This document shows, piece by piece, positions 5,807 to 7,176 of a DNA stretch of 7,176 nucleotides (its first letter is position 1; each line of letters opens with the position of its first letter). The translations under genes were made by a program, and so were the position numbers. The stretch covers positions 1 to 7,176 of the forward strand of contig CAZPKH010000061.1 in assembly GCA_964587165.1 (NCBI GenBank), given 5' to 3'. Source of the DNA: CAZPKH01 sp964587165 (GTDB taxonomy: Bacteria > Bacteroidota > Bacteroidia > Bacteroidales > Muribaculaceae). Below the pieces are notes generated by a model that was not told the origin of the DNA, did not search any database, and worked only from the letters and a program-made list of their open reading frames with translations.

Positions 5807-7176
5807 TCAGAAGAGCCTCAGATCAAGGTCGGAGATGAATTTTGCGAGCGCAGGGTGTTCGGCGGTGAGGTGCGAGAGCACTTCGCGGTCGTTCCATGTG
5901 GCGGGCGATGCTTCGCCGCGGTTTATGGCTATGGCGATGTGTATGGAGTCGTTGCGCAAGCCGTCGCGGAGCCATTGCAGCAGCTCGGGGAGCCGTTCGG
6001 TGAGGAGCTGATGCTGATGTTCGTTCTCGACCGTCACGGTATAGAGGCCGGCCTGGTCGTCAGTCTGACGGGCCGGTGCAGCGGTGCGCATGGTGTTGAC
6101 AAGTATCCGCTCGGTAGGGTGGGCTTCGGCCCATGCTGTCCAGCGCGCCAGCAGCTCGGCGTCGGTATACGCCTCGGCGCGGGGAGCCGCCGTGGGAGTG
6201 GCGGTATCGCTCTTTTCAGCCGAGGGGGCTGTGGAGCGCAGTCCGCGTATTGAGAGGCGCGATCCGGCCGAGGGTGTAGGCCGGGCTGGTGCAGTCCGTA
6301 CTGCTTGAGGCTGCGGGGGCTGCGGCTGCACCGGCGGAGTAGCAGAGGGTTGAGGCTGCGGATCAGCGGGTTGAGGTTGTGAGGGCTGAGGCTGAGAGGT
6401 TTGCGCGGCGGCTATAGGTTTGAGCCCCTGCGTCCGGCCGTCGGCAGTGCTATCGGGCGAGGGGCTTAGTAGTTGGCACAGTTTAGCGAGTGTGAGCTCG
6501 ATCAGAAACTGTTTGTTGGAGGCTGTGCGGTAGTTGAAATCGGCCTGATTGCAGAGATCCATGGCCTGATAGAGCCACGTGGGGTCGCATTTTGCGCTCC
6601 ATTCGGCCATAGCGGCGCGGGCTTCGTCGCCCGCTTCGAGGAGCGATGCCGTGCGGGGATCGCGCGCCACCATAAGGTCGCGGAAATAGTCGGCCAGGCC
6701 GTTGATGAAAAATTGAGAGTCGAATCCGCGGTCGCGTATCTCTTTGTATATCAGCCAAGAGCTGAGCACGTCGCCGCGCAGGAAGCAGTCGGTCAGGCGG
6801 TTGTAATACTCATAGTCGAGCACATTGAGATTGTCGAGCGTGGCGGCATACGTGATGTTGCCTCGCGAAGATGCGGCCACCTGGTCGAATATCGAGAGGG
6901 CGTCGCGCATCGCTCCGTCGGCCTTGCGCGCTATGATGTTGAGAGCTGCGGTTTCGGCGGTGATACCCTCCTGCTCGGCCACATAGGCCAGATGCTCTAT
7001 CATATCCTGGATGGTGATACGGGCGAAGTCGTATATCTGGCAGCGCGACAGAATGGTGGGGAGTATCTTGTGCTTCTCGGTAGTGGCGAGGATGAAGATG
7101 ACGTACGACGGCGGCTCCTCGAGGGTTTTGAGGAAGGCGTTGAAGGCCGCGGCCGACAGCATGTGCACCTCGTCGA
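5807..7176 (-). CDS. dnaX: DNA polymerase III tau/gamma subunit, partial (5' end outside the window)
   Basis: This is the ATPase subunit of the clamp loader, which opens the sliding clamp onto primed DNA. Only the 3' part is present, and the frame runs off the window edge. The first codons read D-E-V-H, the Walker B box, so the Walker A and zinc-binding parts lie outside. An internal GTG at 7168 is the V of Walker B and not a start. Next come AFNAFLKTLEEPP, sensor 1 (ILATTEKHKILPTILSRC, to about 7040) and sensor 2 (GAMRDALS, 6916-6893). The helical collar domain runs to about 6465. A Pro/Gln-rich linker (6403-6299) and a further low-complexity stretch lead to a carboxyl-terminal domain (about 6178-5807), placed where tau normally contacts the polymerase and helicase. 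I see no A-rich slippery heptamer of the E. coli kind in the visible part, so a programmed frameshift to gamma is not supported. A likely terminator follows the stop. Confidence 0.95.
   Translation of the reverse strand, partial: DEVHMLSAAAFNAFLKTLEEPPSYVIFILATTEKHKILPTILSRCQIYDFARITIQDMIEHLAYVAEQEGITAETAALNIIARKADGAMRDALSIFDQVAASSRGNITYAATLDNLNVLDYEYYNRLTDCFLRGDVLSSWLIYKEIRDRGFDSQFFINGLADYFRDLMVARDPRTASLLEAGDEARAAMAEWSAKCDPTWLYQAMDLCNQADFNYRTASNKQFLIELTLAKLCQLLSPSPDSTADGRTQGLKPIAAAQTSQPQPSQPQPADPQPQPSATPPVQPQPPQPQAVRTAPARPTPSAGSRLSIRGLRSTAPSAEKSDTATPTAAPRAEAYTDAELLARWTAWAEAHPTERILVNTMRTAAPARQTDDQAGLYTVTVENEHQHQLLTERLPELLQWLRDGLRNDSIHIAIAINRGEASPATWNDREVLSHLTAEHPALAKFISDLDLRLF
6299..6403 (-). 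repeat. Pro/Gln-rich low-complexity tract inside dnaX
   Basis: The stretch encodes about 35 residues made mainly of repeated Q-P and P-Q-P units (SQPQPSQPQP, DPQPQPS, VQPQPPQPQ). At the DNA level it is an imperfect array of CAGCCTCAGCC-like units, read on the minus strand. It sits between the clamp-loader core and the carboxyl-terminal domain of tau, where family members carry a flexible, poorly conserved linker. Arrays like this tend to vary in length between strains by slippage. Confidence 0.75.

Noticed and set aside
5807..7176. Programmed frameshift site in dnaX giving a gamma form.
   Set aside because: No A-rich slippery heptamer with a following hairpin was seen in the visible part; the Q-P tract lacks one.

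Overview
This is an ordinary housekeeping region from a GC-rich member of the Bacteroidota, most likely the order Bacteroidales. A Muribaculaceae-like genome would fit, but that is inference. The evidence is the Bacteroidales-type Pol I amino terminus, a Bacteroidales-like DnaX, a short KdsD without CBS domains, and a promoter of the Bacteroides form (TTG, 19-base spacer, TAnnTTTG). All five genes lie on the minus strand, so transcription runs from high to low coordinates.

Layout in the order of transcription: (1) 7176-5807, the 3' part of dnaX, the clamp-loader tau/gamma subunit, cut by the window edge at its Walker B motif. (2) 5806-5708, a 99-base gap with a weak intrinsic terminator for dnaX followed by a good Bacteroides-type promoter. 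(3) 5707-5096, kdsD, a SIS-domain arabinose-5-phosphate isomerase. (4) 5095-5020, a 76-base gap with a short perfect inverted repeat. (5) 5019-4003, a helical TPR-type protein of unknown role. (6) 3980-2871, a four-helix membrane protein built from two copies of the same module, each resembling a bacterial PH domain. (7) 2833-53, polA, DNA polymerase I. (8) 52-1, downstream sequence with no supportable gene.

The TPR gene, the membrane protein and polA are separated by 22 and 37 bases and may form one operon. dnaX and polA both serve DNA replication, and kdsD supplies the first intermediate of Kdo for lipopolysaccharide. The TPR and membrane proteins cannot be given a function from sequence alone.

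I see no mobile element, CRISPR array, RNA gene or defence system, and no new multi-gene system. The points most worth a second look are: a Pol I whose proofreading domain has lost the catalytic carboxylates I can align in all three exonuclease motifs; a clamp-binding-like motif in the Pol I linker; and the internal duplication in the membrane protein.
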